A DNA stretch of 64,000 nucleotides from Bos javanicus (GCF_032452875.1 NC_083883.1:50900698-50964697), one strand, 5' to 3'; shown: positions 12,400-24,184, counted from the stretch's first letter. Numbers and translations: made by a program. The notes: generated by a model not told the origin, from the letters alone.

Positions 12400-12832
12400 G
12401 GCTGCACTAAGCTTCTCAGGCACCGCGGGTTTTTATACAAACTGAAGGTTGGTGACTTCCCTGTGCCAAGCAAGTCTATCAACACCCTTTTTCCAACAGC
12501 GTTTGCTCACTTGGTGTGTCTGAGTCACATTTTGGGAATTCTTGAAACACTTCAAACTTTTTCATTATTATTATATTTGTTGTGTGATCTTTGATGCTAC
12601 TATTGCAATCATTTAGTATTTTTTAGCAATAAAATATTTTTTGGTTAAGGTACATATGTTGTTTTTTTAGACATAATGCTATTGCACATTTAGTAAGTGA
12701 CAGTGTGATATAAACATAAATTTCATACATACTAGGAAACCAAAAACTTCATATGACTTGCTTTATTGCAATAGTTGCTCTATTGCCATGGTCTGGAACC
12801 AAACCCACAATATCCCAAAGTGCCTACTGCTT
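12400..12832 (-). mobile_element. Tigger1-like DNA transposon fragment
   Basis: Matches the Tigger1 terminal region: GTCTATCAACACCCTTTTTC, TTTTTCATTATTATTATAT, AGACATAATGCTATTGCAC and the terminal GGTCTGGAACCAAACCC. It is diverged and cut at its right end by a BovB-derived piece. Confidence 0.75.
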
Positions 12833-13175
12833 GGTCTCTAAGCTGTGTTTGAGTCTTTGTGACCCCATGGACTGTAGCACGCCAGACTTCTCTGTCTTAC
12901 ACCATCTCCCGGAGTTTGCTCAAACTCATGTCTGTTGAGTCAGTGATGCCATCCAACCATCTCATCCTCTGCCACCCCCTTTTTCTTTGGCCTTCAGTCT
13001 TTCCCAGCATCAGGGTCTTTTCCCACAAGTCGGCACTTCTCAAGTATTGGAGCTTCAGCCTCAGCATCAATCCTTCCAATGAATATTCAGAGTCGATTTC
13101 CTTTAGGATTGACTGGTTTGACCTCCTTGCAGTCCAAGGGACTCTCAAGAGTCTTCTCTAGCACCACAGTTCAAA
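12833..13175 (-). mobile_element. BovB/Bov-A fragment, inverted
   Basis: Reverse-strand sequence from GTGACCCCATGGACTGTAGC through the complement of TTGGATGGCATC to CAAGAGTCTTCTC. Confidence 0.85.
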
Positions 13176-14139
13176 AGCGGCAATTCTTCTGTGCCTCAAG
13201 TCAGTTCCAAATTCACCCTTTGCAGCATCTCCCAGGTGGGCTTGGCAGCCTGTCAGTAAGTCCTGTAGGTCAGGGGGATGGTTCTGATTAAAGGTACCTG
13301 TAAGAGGCTTTGTTCCAGAGTGCCCTTTGGGAACATACCAAACAGTTGGCCTATTAAAGGTTCTGAGAATTCTTGCAGCGAGAAAGCACGTCTAATTGTA
13401 TTTAAGCCTGTATTCACTGTGTTCATTGTTTTCATGTAACCCCTGTTGATGACTGATCGTTTGTTCACAATTATCTGTTCCCCCTCCTTTCCCAAGCCCT
13501 CCATGGGCACAGCTTGTCCATCCTCCTGACTTGGGTGCTTCACTGCGGGAGGTGGAGCACAAGAGGAGTCAGCCTGCAGTCCCCACGGAAGGCAACCAAG
13601 AAATAAGCAGCTGTTGTGAGTGTCTGAGATGCTGGGAGTGTCTGTGCTGCAGCCTGAGCTGACAGATGCAGAAAGTGGTACCTGAATGATGACCATGACA
13701 GCATCTCAACATTGGCTTTGGTGGAGGGAAAACTTGTAGGAGGCTGCCAGAGCTATGACCATGCCACAGCGTAGACAAACAATGGCTAAAACATATGCCA
13801 GAGACAACCGGGAGGGTAGGTCTGCACCCAGCACGCATGTGGCCCTGGGGAAGAGGCTCAGAGGTGGATCTTTGGCACTGAGTTGTCCTTGACCAGCAAC
13901 ATCTGATCAGAAGTACCGCAAGAAGGTCTGTTCACGGGAGGGGGAAAGGGGCATCCAGAAATTCTAGGGTCAAAGATGCACCTCCTCTCAGATAAAAGCA
14001 AAAGACTTCAGATGAAGACCCAGCCTGGGGACAAAGACCAGGTCAGGGAACAGGGTTCCCACTGTCTGTAAAGACCAGTGGTGGGATGGAGGTGCTCTTA
14101 GCAGAAACCGTGGTGAAGAGGACACATCTGGAGAAGACC
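13176..14139. other. Intergenic, no gene seen
   Basis: Contains a 147-codon reverse frame (13253-13696) without recognisable features. Some stretches near 13.6-13.8 kb resemble old LTR sequence, but I cannot assign a family. Confidence 0.35.
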
Positions 14140-14218
14140 GTTGTTATTGTTGCTCAGTCCCTAAGTCGTGTCCGGCTCTTTGTGACCCCATGGACTGCAG
14201 CTCGCCAGACTTCCCTGG
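14140..14218 (-). mobile_element. Short Bov-A fragment
   Basis: AAGTCGTGTCCGGCTCTTTG and GACCCCATGGACTGCAG mark the complement of a Bov-A 3' end. Confidence 0.8.
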
Positions 14219-14329
14219 GGAAGACTGAGCTGGGCTCAACTCCGCTCAACCTGACCTTCTCTTTCCAGATCCCAGGCTGAGGTGCAGCCTCCGTCTGGGC
14301 AATGATGATCTGTGCGCAGTTCGCTGTGC

Positions 14330-14715
14330 AGGATAATGACCTCCCAAACACACCCGCCTCTTGATGCCTGGAATCCATGTAGAGTGACCTTACAGGAACT
14401 TTGCCAATGGGATGCAGGTTATCCTGGATTATACAAGTGAGTCCAGGGTCATCATGAGGGTCTCCAGGGACCAGGAGGGTCCGAGTCAAAGAGGACAAAT
14501 GAGAGTGGAGCAGCGTCCAGGGAGGAGAAGACACTGGACTGCTGATGGTGAGGATAGAGGAGGGGCCACAAGTTGAGGGATGTGGGTGCCTCTAGAAGCT
14601 GGAAGAGGCAAGAAACTGATGCTGCTTGGAGATTCCAGGAGGAGCTGCCCTGCCCACACCTTGATTTTGGCCCATTTGGGACAGCTGACCTCCAGAACTA
14701 TAAGGAAGAAATTTT
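14330..14715 (+). mobile_element. MLT1-like LTR
   Basis: GATGCAGGTTATCCTGGATT, GTGCCTCTAGAAGCTGGAAG, CACCTTGATTTTGGCCC and GACCTCCAGAACTATAAGG correspond in order to the MLT1 LTR. Confidence 0.65.
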
Positions 14716-14722
14716 GATTGGG

Positions 14723-14860
14723 CCGTTGTTGTTTCCCTGGAGGAGGAAGTGGCAACCCACTTCAGTATTCTTGCCTAGAGAATCCATGGACAGAGGAGCC
14801 TGGAGGGCTACTGTCCAAGAGTTCGGAAAGAGTCGGACACGACTGAAACAACTTAGCACA
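14723..14860 (+). mobile_element. Bov-A/Bov-tA SINE fragment
   Basis: GTGGCAACCCACTTCAGTAT through GAGTCGGACACGACTGAAAC, ending at the next SINE in the cluster. Confidence 0.85.
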
Positions 14861-14861
14861 G

Positions 14862-15045
14862 TCACTAAGTCATGTCTGACTCTTTGCAGTCCCACAGTCT
14901 GTAGCCTGCTAGGTTCATCTGTCCATGGGACTCTCCAGGCAAGAATACTAGACTGGGTTGCCATTTCCTTCTCCAGGGGATCTTCCCTGCCCAGGGATCC
15001 AACCCAAATCTCCTGCATTGGCAGGTGGATTCTTTACCACTGAGT
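14862..15045 (-). mobile_element. Bov-tA SINE, inverted
   Basis: Reverse-strand unit from GTCACTAAGTCATGTCTGAC to the tRNA-derived head complement GCAGGTGGATTCTTTACCAC. Second of three adjacent SINEs. Confidence 0.88.
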
Positions 15046-15236
15046 TGGGTTATGTGCCTGCCAATGCAATAAAAGACAAGAGTTCGATCCCTGGGTCAGG
15101 AAGAACCCCTGAAGGAGGGCATGGCAACTCACTCCAGTATTCTTTTCTGCAGAATCCCATGGACACCAGAACCTGGCAGGCTATAGTCCATGGGTTCGTA
15201 AAGAGTCAGACACTACTGAAGTGACTTAGCACTTAA
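15046..15236 (+). mobile_element. Bov-tA SINE
   Basis: The tRNA-derived head (GTTCGATCCCTGGGTCAGG) is followed by the Bov-A body, ending CTACTGAAGTGACTTAGCAC. Third of three adjacent SINEs. Confidence 0.88.
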
Positions 15237-15326
15237 CCCAGCTGAATCATGCCACCATATTTGTGACCATGTTTTTGCAGGAGGCTGACAGAAGGGGAAA
15301 GAGATTGAAGGCGTACGGGTGAATGG

Positions 15327-15905
15327 TGTTGGATTCGTGATCTCAGAAGGAGAAAATTTCACTTCAGGACCAAAGACTCTGCTTCAGTCACTCAGAGCTT
15401 CATGTTGCAAACGTTTTACTAAAGTGGAAACGGACAGAGAAGATTTCTGACACAGACACCAGAAGGGGGCAGAGAGTGCCCCCCTTGCCAGTCTTATCAA
15501 GGCCTTATATACTTTTTCAATTGGTTACTAACAATAGAAAGTTCTTACCAGACCCATTCCCCCAACATACATTTTAAAATAACAGGATTAGTCAGAAGAT
15601 TCTTAAGAAGGAGAAACAGGTCCTCAAGCAAGATACATTGTTGTTACATAACCATTAGTACAGAGCTTAAGGAAAAACATACCCTTGAGCAAGATGCACC
15701 GCTTTGTCATGCAATTGGTTAGCTCTGGGCTCAAAGGAAGTTAGCCTTAGAAGAAATAGATTGTTGTCATAATAACTCAGAGCTTAAGGAAAAAAAAACG
15801 TTCTTATGTGACTAAGACGAAGAATGTAGAAAAAAATGTTTGTCCCTTTCTCCTCCTTGAGGACCCCTGACTCCTTATCAACCTACCTAAGAATTAACTC
15901 TCTCA
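15327..15905 (-). mobile_element. Solo LTR of an endogenous retrovirus, resembling ruminant BTLTR1
   Basis: About 579 bp bounded by TG and CA on the + strand, read on the reverse strand. A TATATAA-type box lies at about 15504-15513 (reverse strand), and its 5' end reads TGAGAGAGTTAATTCTTAGG. No internal retroviral sequence flanks it, and a clear target-site duplication was not found, so ends are approximate. Confidence 0.6.
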
Positions 15906-16249
15906 GGATGAGGGGCAAAGCACATCCTGTTTCAGCTCCTCCTGATGGAGCCACAAGGCATGTGCACTCACATCCCATTCTCCAAAGCTTGTCATGTGGC
16001 CACGCGTGATGTCTCTGGGGAAGAAAGCCACTCCCTCACTGGGAAGCAGGTGTGGTGGGAGGGAGCAAGCAGTAGTGGGGAAAGACCACCGCCTATCCCA
16101 ACACCTGGCCACAAACATCTGCTTTCCTGATGCCTGAAAATGCCCCACAAGGTCCCTTCAATCCTGGCCTCCTGCTTCAAATCCAGGACCTCATGGAGGG
16201 ACTGTGTCTGGACCAGGGCTCCCCTGGCCTGAAGATCTCCCATTAAACA

Positions 16250-17371
16250 GATCAGTTCAGTTCAGTTCAGTTCAGTCACTCAGTCGTGTCCGACTCTTTG
16301 CAACCTCATGAATTGCAGCACTCCAGGCCTCCCTGTCTATCACCAACTCCCGGAGTTTACCCAAACTCACGTCCATCGAGTCGGTGATGACATCCAGCCA
16401 TCTCATCCTCTGTCGTCCCCTTCTCCTCCTGCCCCCAACCCCTCCCAGCATCAAGGTCTTTTCCAATGAGTCAACTCTTTGCATGAGGTGGCCAAAGTAT
16501 TGGAGTTTCAGCTTCAGCATCAGTCCTTCCAATGAACACCCAGGACTGATGTCCTTTAGGATGGACTGGTTGGATCTCCTTACAGTCCAAGGGAATCTCA
16601 AGAGTCTTCTCCAACACCACAGTTCAAAAGCATCAATTCTTCAGCGCTCAGCCTTCTTCACAGTCCAACTCTCACATCCACACATGACCACTGGAAAAAT
16701 CTTGACTAGAAATACCCTTGACTAGACGGACCTTTGTTGGCAAAGTATGCTTTGCTTTTCTCTGCTTTTCAATATGCTATCTAGGTTGGTCATAACTTTC
16801 CTTCCAAGGAGTAAGTGTCTTTTAATTTCATGGCTGCAGTCACCATCTGCAGTGATTTTGGAGCCCAAAAAAATAAAGTCTGACACTGTTTCCACTGTTT
16901 CCCCATCTATTTCCCATGAAGTGGTGGGACCGGATGCCATGATCTTCGTTTTCTGAATGTTGAGCTTTAAGCCAACTTTTTCACTCTCCTCTTTCACTTT
17001 CATCAAGAGGCTCTTCAGTTCTTCTTCACTTTCTACCATAAGGGTGGTGTCATCTGCATATCTGAGGTTATTGATATTTCTCCTGGAAATCTTGATTCCA
17101 GCCTGTGCTTCTTCCAGCCTAGCATTTATCATGATGCACTCTGCATATAAGTTAAATAAGAAGGGTGACAGTATACAGCCTTGATGTACTCCTTTTCCTA
17201 TTTGGAACCAGTCTGTTGTTCCATGTCCAGTTCTAACTGTTGCTTCCTGACCTGTATATAGGTTTCTCGAGAGGCAGGTCAGGTGGTCTGGTATTCCCAT
17301 CTCTTGAAGAATTTGTCACAGTTTGTTGTGATCCACACAGTCAAAGGCTTTGGCATAGTCCATAAAGCAGA
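16250..17371 (-). mobile_element. BovB fragment with RT domain and (AGTTC)n tail
   Basis: A 1.1-kb inverted BovB running from the pentamer tail to the RT domain. A 192-codon open stretch (16722-17300) includes HQGCILSPFLFNLYAE and an intact YADD catalytic box (17049-17060). The copy is 5'-truncated and frameshifted downstream, hence inactive. Confidence 0.92.
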
Positions 17372-17477
17372 AATCAGTGACCAGCAAACCTGACCCAGTG
17401 CAGCTGCCAAGCCTGATCCCCACGGTCCAGGCTCCTGCTTCCACCCTCCAGAGACCCTCTTGTTTTTATTGTCTTCC

Positions 17478-17928
17478 CAGGTCCGTCTAGTCAAAGCTAT
17501 GGTTTTTCCAGTAGTCATGCACAGATATGAGAGTTGGACCATAAAGAAGGCTGAGTGCTGAAAAATGCATGCTTTTAAGCTGTGATGTGGAAGACTCTTG
17601 AGATTCCCTTGGATTGCAAGGAGGTCGAACCAGTCAATCCTAAAGGAAATCAGTCCTGAATATTCATTGGAAGGACTGATGCTGAAGCTGAAGCTCCAAT
17701 CCTTTGGCCACCTGATAAGAAGAACTTACTCATTGGAAAAGACCCTGATGCTGGGAAAGATTGAGGGCAGGAGGAGAAGGGGCTGGCAGAGGATGAGATG
17801 GTTGGATGGCATCACCAACTCAATGGACATGAGTTTGAGCAAGCTCCAGAATATAGTGAAGGACAGAGAAGGCTGGCCTGCTGCAGTCCATGGGGTCCCA
17901 AAGAGTCGGACACAACTGAACAACAACA
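17478..17928 (+). mobile_element. BovB 3' fragment
   Basis: Runs from AGGTCCGTCTAGTCAAAGC to GACACAACTGAACAACAAC with the usual 3' landmarks. Confidence 0.88.
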
Positions 17929-20018
17929 GATCACATCTGCAAGACCTCAGGGAAGGCCACCTCTATGGTGGCCAAGGCGCCCTCTGTACTGGTTCCCTGC
18001 CCGGAGAGCAGGGCTCCTTGACACCCTGCAGACCAAGAGGCTCATCAGGGGCAGTAAATGGGGGCCCCAAGTGCTGGGGGCAATGTGTCCCCACACTCCA
18101 CCCCACCAACAGCTGAGTGCCTTACATGTACTAGGAGTGGTGCCGGGGGTCCCCTCTCCAGAGGACCAGCCCCCCTTCGGTGAGGCTGGGGGAGCCCACA
18201 GGGCACCAGGAAGGGAGCTGAAGCTCCTCATTCTGGGAGCCCACGTGGCCCTGCTTCCCAGCTCTGGAGTTTCCACCAGCATTGAGGCCCAGAGCTAGGA
18301 TAGCGGCAGCAGCAACAGAGCCCCAGCTGCACCTACAGGGATGGTCTGGAGCCTCCCCCATCACTGGTTCCCTGAGGGAAGAAGCTTCTTGTCAACCCTG
18401 GCCCCCATCCCCATTCAAAACTTCAGCACATCTGTTCCCTGGTGGCTTAAACGGGACTTGACTTTCTCACAGTCTGGAGCCTGGGAGTCTGAGCAAGACC
18501 CAGGTGTTTGCACGGCTGGCTCCCCTTGGAGGCTGTGAGGAAGAATCTTGTCTGAGCCTCTCCCCAGCTTCCAAGGCTCTGGCAACCCTCGGCGTTCGGT
18601 TCTGTGGCTTGTAGATGCCTCACCCTGATTCCTCTCCTCCTTGTTCACGTGATCCCCCCTGTGTGTGTCTAGGTCCAAATTTACCTCTTTTTACAAGGAC
18701 AGTGCTATGGGATTGGGGCCCACCCTAACAACCTCCTTTTCACTCAGTTACCTCCAACAAGATCTTATCTACAAATACAGTCACATGCTGAGGTTGGGGG
18801 GAAGGTGAGTATGACTCCAGCACATTTTTGGGGAGGACGTGACTCCACCATTACACTCAGTGAACAGTTCTCCTTAACGACTCTCTCGTTCTCCCCACCC
18901 ACCCCTTTGTCCTGGTTGCTGTAGAGAACAGCACTTCCTGGAGGGTGTCCTAACATCACCGCTGCCCAGAGCCTCCCCGTCAGGACCACATGAGTAAGTA
19001 CCAGCATCTTCACCTCACACGCTCCAAGGAAACACCCAACAGCTGCTGACAGCATGGACTCTGAAGCTGCAGAACACCCACATGGGCAGCCAACTCCATC
19101 CACATGCCCAGCCCAGCACTTGCAGGGTCCACGCCCATATGGTCCACCATCCTGTACATTGGCCAGCCCTGCAATTCCTTCCACATCCCTCTGGGGCAGT
19201 GCTGAGCCCACCCTAGACAATAGGGAGGAGCCCCAGGAGAGAGGGGTGTCCAGCAGGCACGGCCTCAGCTGAGATCTCCTGAGATCTCCAGTGGCAGAGG
19301 AGGGGCCTGTGCTCCTCTACAGAGTGGGGGCCTGCTTCTGCTGCCAGGAGGACCAGGGGCCCTCAGATCAAGAGCCTCCAGCACACCCACAGCACTTCCC
19401 CAGCCCAGTTCTCTGGGCTATCTGGACCTATCTGTTCCTCTGCTATCAGGACCTTCCCTGTCAAAGGAAACCCTCGGAGGCCAAGCACCCAGCCACCATT
19501 GCAGCCCTGCTGCCCATCATTAGGCTGCATTCAGTGGAGTCTGCCCACAGCTTCCAGGGGACCAGGCAAGATGGCGTCCCTCCCCTCCCACAGCCCTGCC
19601 ATCCATCAGCCCCCCAAGCTCACTGTCTTCTCTCCCTGAGGCTTTCAGCACAGGACAGGGAGGCCATCAGCCACATCCCTCACCGACACAGTTATACTCG
19701 CTCAGGTCATGGTCATGGTTACTGCATGCCCAGCATCTTGCCTTCCACTGCACCTGGACCCCAGGTGAGAGCCTTAGCCACAGGAAGGGGCTGCAGTCTG
19801 GTGGTATCACCGCCCCACTCCCCAGTGAGCCCCAGACCAATAAAGGGTCAGTTCTAACACCCCTCCTGAGGGTCTGCAGTCCAGGACCACCTTGGTCTGG
19901 GCCCCAGAGAAAAAGCAGCCTAATAGTGAGGCTTTGCAGCTGTTACCTCACCTGAGAGCAGTGGTGAGGGCAGTGGGGTGGGCAGTCACCAGGCCAGGCC
20001 CCCACGTACCTCACCCAT
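17929..20018. other. Intergenic, no gene seen; MLT1-like remnant about 18.64-18.86 kb
   Basis: Mostly unassigned. A reverse-strand MLT1/MST-like LTR piece is suggested by GGGCCCACCCTAACAACCTC and GTCACATGCTGAGGTTGGGG. A 188-codon frame at 19291-19857 begins at GTG and lacks protein character. Confidence 0.4.
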
Positions 20019-20108
20019 GAGACCCCATGGACTGCAGCAGGCCAGGCTTCCCTGTCCTTCACCATCTCCTGGAGCTTGCTCAAACTAATGTCCATTGAGT
20101 TGGTGAGA
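20019..20108 (-). mobile_element. Bov-A fragment, inverted
   Basis: GACCCCATGGACTGCAGCAG through GTCCATTGAGTTGGTGA, the complement of a BovB/Bov-A 3' segment. Confidence 0.8.
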
Positions 20109-20409
20109 TGGCCATCTCAGTTCCCCCGACCCTGGGAGTGCCCATTTCCGCAGACTCTGGGCACCACTCTGCAGGAGGCCCTCCAGTGCCAGGAGGGGTC
20201 AGAGCCCACACCTCTGTGGGTGGGAAAAGAGCAGGTGTGGCTGGAGGGTCTGCACAGAGCATGGGAGCATCTGAAGCAGCAGGTGCAGAACCCAGAGGCT
20301 GGGGCCACAGTGACCTCCCGACAGGGTCATCGCTGACAGGGCCACAAAGGAAAGCTGCATCACTGATAGTCAGCCCCGGACAGTGCTCAGGTGATGCCCA
20401 GGCAGGAGG

Positions 20410-20609
20410 CGTTATGTGGCTTGGCAGTAAAGAATTCGCCGGACAATACAGGAGATGTGGGTTCAGTCCCTGGGTCAAGAAGATCCCTTGTAGAAGGGCA
20501 TGGCAACCCACTCCAGTATTCTTGCCTGGAGAATCTCCATGGACAGAGGCGACCGGAGAGCTACAGTCTATGGTGTCGCAAAGTATAGAACACGACTCAG
20601 CAACTAAAC
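20410..20609 (+). mobile_element. Bov-tA SINE
   Basis: tRNA-like head (GGTTCAGTCCCTGGGTCAAG) and Bov-A body to CGACTCAGCAACTAAAC. Confidence 0.88.
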
Positions 20610-20916
20610 AAGAAGAAGAGGAAGGAAAGCCAGTCACCTCCAGAGTCGCAATCTGGCATGGGGAAAATCCTCTGAATCAGTGAAAGGTGGTTCTAAGCCA
20701 ACAGGAAACATCAGCCATGTGACCAGAGTCAGAATTAACACAAAGAAACTCCTGGTTCTCTTATAGGCAAACAACCACCTGAAGCTACAGTGGAAGAGAA
20801 CATCTGTAAAATAGCAACAGGAAAAGATTAAGTAGCTGCAGGTGATTCAGAAGCATGCAAGATCTAGATGAAATTGGCCAGGCTTCCAAACTAATCAATA
20901 CAATTAACAAAAAATC

Positions 20917-21100
20917 CCCTAACTCAGCTGGTAAAGAATCCACCTGCAATGCAGGAGACCTGGGTTCAATCCCTGGGTTGGGAATATCCCCTGGAGAAAG
21001 GAAAGGCTACCCACTTCAGTATTCTAGCCTGGAGAATTCCTTGGACTGTATAGTCCATGGGGTCGCAAAGAACCGGACACAACTGAGCAACTTTCACTCA
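20917..21100 (+). mobile_element. Bov-tA SINE
   Basis: Head AACTCAGCTGGTAAAGAATC with GGTTCAATCCCTGGGTTGGG, and body to GGACACAACTGAGCAAC. Confidence 0.88.
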
Positions 21101-21425
21101 CTGTATAGCACAGGAAACTATATTTAATATCTTGTGATAACCTACAATGGAAAAGAATCCGGAAAAGAACAGATACATATATGTGTATAACTGAATCACT
21201 TTGCTCTTCACCTGAAACTAACACAGCATTGTAAATCAGCTCTTCTGCTGCTGCTGCTAAGTCACTTCAGTCGTGTCCGACTCTGTGTGACCCCATAGAT
21301 GGCAGTCCACCAAGCTCCCCCATTCCTGGGATTCTCCAGGCAAGAACACTGGAGTGGGTTGCCATGTCCTTCTCCAATGCATAAAGGTGAAAAGTGAAAG
21401 CTCTACTCCAATACAAAAAAAATCT
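21101..21425 (+). mobile_element. L1 3' UTR fragment split by a SINE
   Basis: TATAGCACAGGAAACTATAT and ACACAGCATTGTAAATCAGC match the cetartiodactyl L1 3' end; CTACTCCAATACAAAAAA resumes after the nested Bov-A2. Confidence 0.7.
21244..21398 (-). mobile_element. Bov-A2 SINE nested in L1, with target-site duplication
   Basis: Complement of a Bov-A2 (CTAAGTCACTTCAGTCGTGT to CCTTCTCCAATGCAT). AGCTCT occurs at both edges (21238-21243, 21399-21404). Confidence 0.85.
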
Positions 21426-21524
21426 CAATCCCCCTAAAATGCCATGCAAGGTTTTACTGGAACCAGTCTAAAGATTTTCTTAATGTGGACCATTTTTAAA
21501 GTCCTTACTGAATTTGTTAAATAT

Positions 21525-21640
21525 TGCTCCTGTTCTTTGCTTTGATTTTTTGGCTGCAAGGCATGTGGGACCTTATCTCCCTGACCAGGAATCAAACCTG
21601 CACCCCCTGCCCTGGACCACTGGACCACTAGGGAAATCCC
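21525..21640 (-). mobile_element. CHR-type tRNA-Glu SINE, inverted
   Basis: TTTTTTGGCTGCAAGGCATG, CCTGACCAGGAATCAAACC and CACTAGGGAAATCCC. Confidence 0.75.
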
Positions 21641-23079
21641 AGAACCAATCAGATTTTAAAGTCCACGTGGAAAGGAAAACATGGAAGAATGCCCAAATCT
21701 CGCCTACTCTCTGGTCTTTTGAACTAACGATGGTTTACACACTTTTTAATGGTTGGAAAATATTTTTAAAAAATAATAATTTGTGACTCATGGAAATAAT
21801 GAGATTTGGTGTCAGTGTCCAGTTTTATCAGCACAGCCCGTCCACCAAGTGTTGACTGTCTGTGGCCACCTCTGTGCCCCAGTGGCAGAGTCAAGTTGTT
21901 GGGCAGAGACTTGACCCGTGAAGCATAACTCCTTACTATTGAGGCCATACCTGCTCAGGACTAACATTCAGTCATTTTTGACCCCAGCTCCCCAGAATTC
22001 CCTAAGTCCTGCCACGTGCCAGGCTGTACCAGGGACTAGGAAGACAGGGGTCCAGGGGAACCTCCCTGACCTGGTGAGCTGAACTTTCAGCTAGTGAGAT
22101 AGACAGTGTAATGCATGACCCGCTGGGTTCTGGATGGGGCAGCGGGCAGTCTCCCTGAAGACGAGAATCTTAACAAATTCCTAACAGAATAGCACAAGCA
22201 AGCCAAACCAGCATCTGGAGGGTGGGGACTTTGGGAGACAAGAGAGGCAGATGCAAAGGTCCTGAGGCAGGAACCCCCCTTGGAGAGTGGCACAGTCAGA
22301 GAGGTGACCCAGTGCTCTCCGGACACCACAGCTACCTGCTCACAGGGCTGTTCTGTGGGAGAGGGGGTATAAGGCACCAGAAGCAGAGCAGAACAGAGCA
22401 GAGCGGGACCCACAACCGGACCTGGTGCTGGCCAAGGAGCTGCAGGTCCCCACAGGAGCCGGTGCAAACCTGGAGAACATGGAATCTCCTCTTGACCAGA
22501 CCCCAGACAGGCAGCCTCCTGGAGCCCCATCCTCCACCCAGCCTTGTTCTTGGGCCCTGCCTTCAGGCTGCCACACCCAGGGGGAGCAAGAAAGCTGCTG
22601 AGTCAGTTAGGGGAGAACCCCCGCCCCTAGTCTCTGGAGCAGATCACCATCCCTACCCAATCAATCCCCTCCCCCCATCCTGATCACCCTGGTCCGCCTT
22701 TAGCAAGAGCCCCTTCCCCTTGACGGCTGCCCTTCTAATTTCCATCCACTCACACCCTAGTCCTGCTCCTGGGTTGTAACCCCCTCGTCCTGTTACAGGA
22801 GCCTGACTCCTCTCCCCGGCTGCAGCAGCCCAGAATGAAGGTTTCCTTATTGTTTGTTAGAGGGATATTTTCTCTAATGGTGACCCCCACCCTGGTCACA
22901 CTTGACCCCGCCAGATCCCTGGCTCTTCCTGTCCGTCCTGAGACCACAACCAAGAAGGAGGGGGCCGTGCCCTGGGCACCTGGGCACCCGCCTCCAATGA
23001 GCTGCAATGCATCCAACGTGGTACCGTGGTACTGACTCCAAGAGGGCACCCCCTCCCCCTAGGAGGGCAGCTCAGCCCG
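21641..23079. other. Intergenic, no gene seen
   Basis: Sequence near 22.0-22.1 kb resembles an ancient L2/MIR-age repeat. The 22.2-22.7 kb frames on both strands have no family resemblance. Confidence 0.4.
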
Positions 23080-23420
23080 ACTCCATTAATCTAACGCTCA
23101 CTCGCATGTCAAAGTGCACGGCAATTTCTTGTAAAAATGATCCGGCTGCTAATTAGGCTGTTTATAACTTGTTTCCCTGGTCGCTAATAATAATTAACAT
23201 GCAAATTAGCTCGGGGAGGGGAGGCTCTGGGGCCCCTAGTTCATTACCACGTTAATTACTGTTTGCATACTTAAGCATCACAGATATAAATGGCGGCATT
23301 TAGTGTAATGGGCAAGCTGATAATTATACCAACGACATTTTGAAAAGTCATTTCACTGTGTTATTTTTCTGTGTGATTAATGATTCCGTGCCTGGTTGAT
23401 AAACTTGGTTAGTTGAAACC
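23080..23420. promoter_or_regulatory. Candidate conserved non-coding element with octamer and homeobox cores
   Basis: An AT-rich island in GC-rich DNA, free of recognised repeats. It has many TAAT/ATTA cores, a perfect POU octamer ATGCAAAT (23199-23206) abutting TAATTA, and a second octamer-like GTTTGCAT (23261-23268). This composition is typical of developmental enhancers. Confidence 0.45.
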
Positions 23421-24184
23421 AATACAGGCTCTGTGCACAAACCAGCCAACGGACTCGGCCCATCAATCTCCCCCATTCCCTGATGGCTAAAAGCTTTGGA
23501 CGAAGGCAAAAGGCAAAGGATAAATTTGGGTGGCTTTGGAGAAGAGTGAACTTCCCAAACTTCTTGCTTTTCAGAAGCCGGTTCCTCAGAATCTGTTCTC
23601 GCAGCCACAGCAGCTGGTGTCTGGTTAAGGTTGCCGAATTTGGGGAGCTCTGTGACACCAGGCCAGCTGCCTCTCTGGGAGCCAGGCCTGGCCTTGCTCC
23701 TTCCTTCCTTCCTCCCCTCCCACGTGTCAGGTAGGTACCTGCTGGGCTGTGGCAACCCTGCCCTCCTGGAGCCAACATTCCAACAACAAAATCCAATAAC
23801 AGACAAGTGGACAGTGCCGGACAGTGAAGCAGGCAAGGGAACAGAGGGGAACAGGGAGTCACTTCAGATGAAGTGAGTCAGAGAAGGAAGTGAGGGGAGT
23901 GCAAAGCCCCTGGGGCAGGAACAGACTTGTGGAGAGGGAGAGGGGTACGGGGAGGCGGGGGGGAGGGCGGGCAGGCACAACAAGGGACCAGTATGTCTTG
24001 GCTGAATGACAAGGGTACTGGGCAGGGCAGGTCCCACGGGCAGGAGATGTGGGTTTAGGGGAGCCCCAAAAGTCTCCCTGATAAAAAAGGGGCCCCATCC
24101 CCCAAAGCCTAGGACCTCAACATCACACACCTGCTCCTTCCTAAACACAAGCTTCACCCACTCTAGTGCCCGAAAGGCAGAGGT

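Noticed and set aside
15046..15110. tRNA-like sequence blocks (GTTCGATCCCTGG and similar) here and in many other places
   Set aside because: These are the tRNA-Glu-derived heads of Bov-tA/CHR SINEs, lacking a full cloverleaf; not functional tRNA genes.
16250..16280. Short-period direct repeats considered as a CRISPR or tandem array
   Set aside because: These pentamer runs are BovB 3' tails, and the genome is mammalian; no CRISPR array exists here.
19291..19857. 188-codon open frame containing AATAAA near its end
   Set aside because: It starts at GTG, has no conserved features, and the poly(A)-like hexamer lies inside the frame. No promoter or splice sites were evident.
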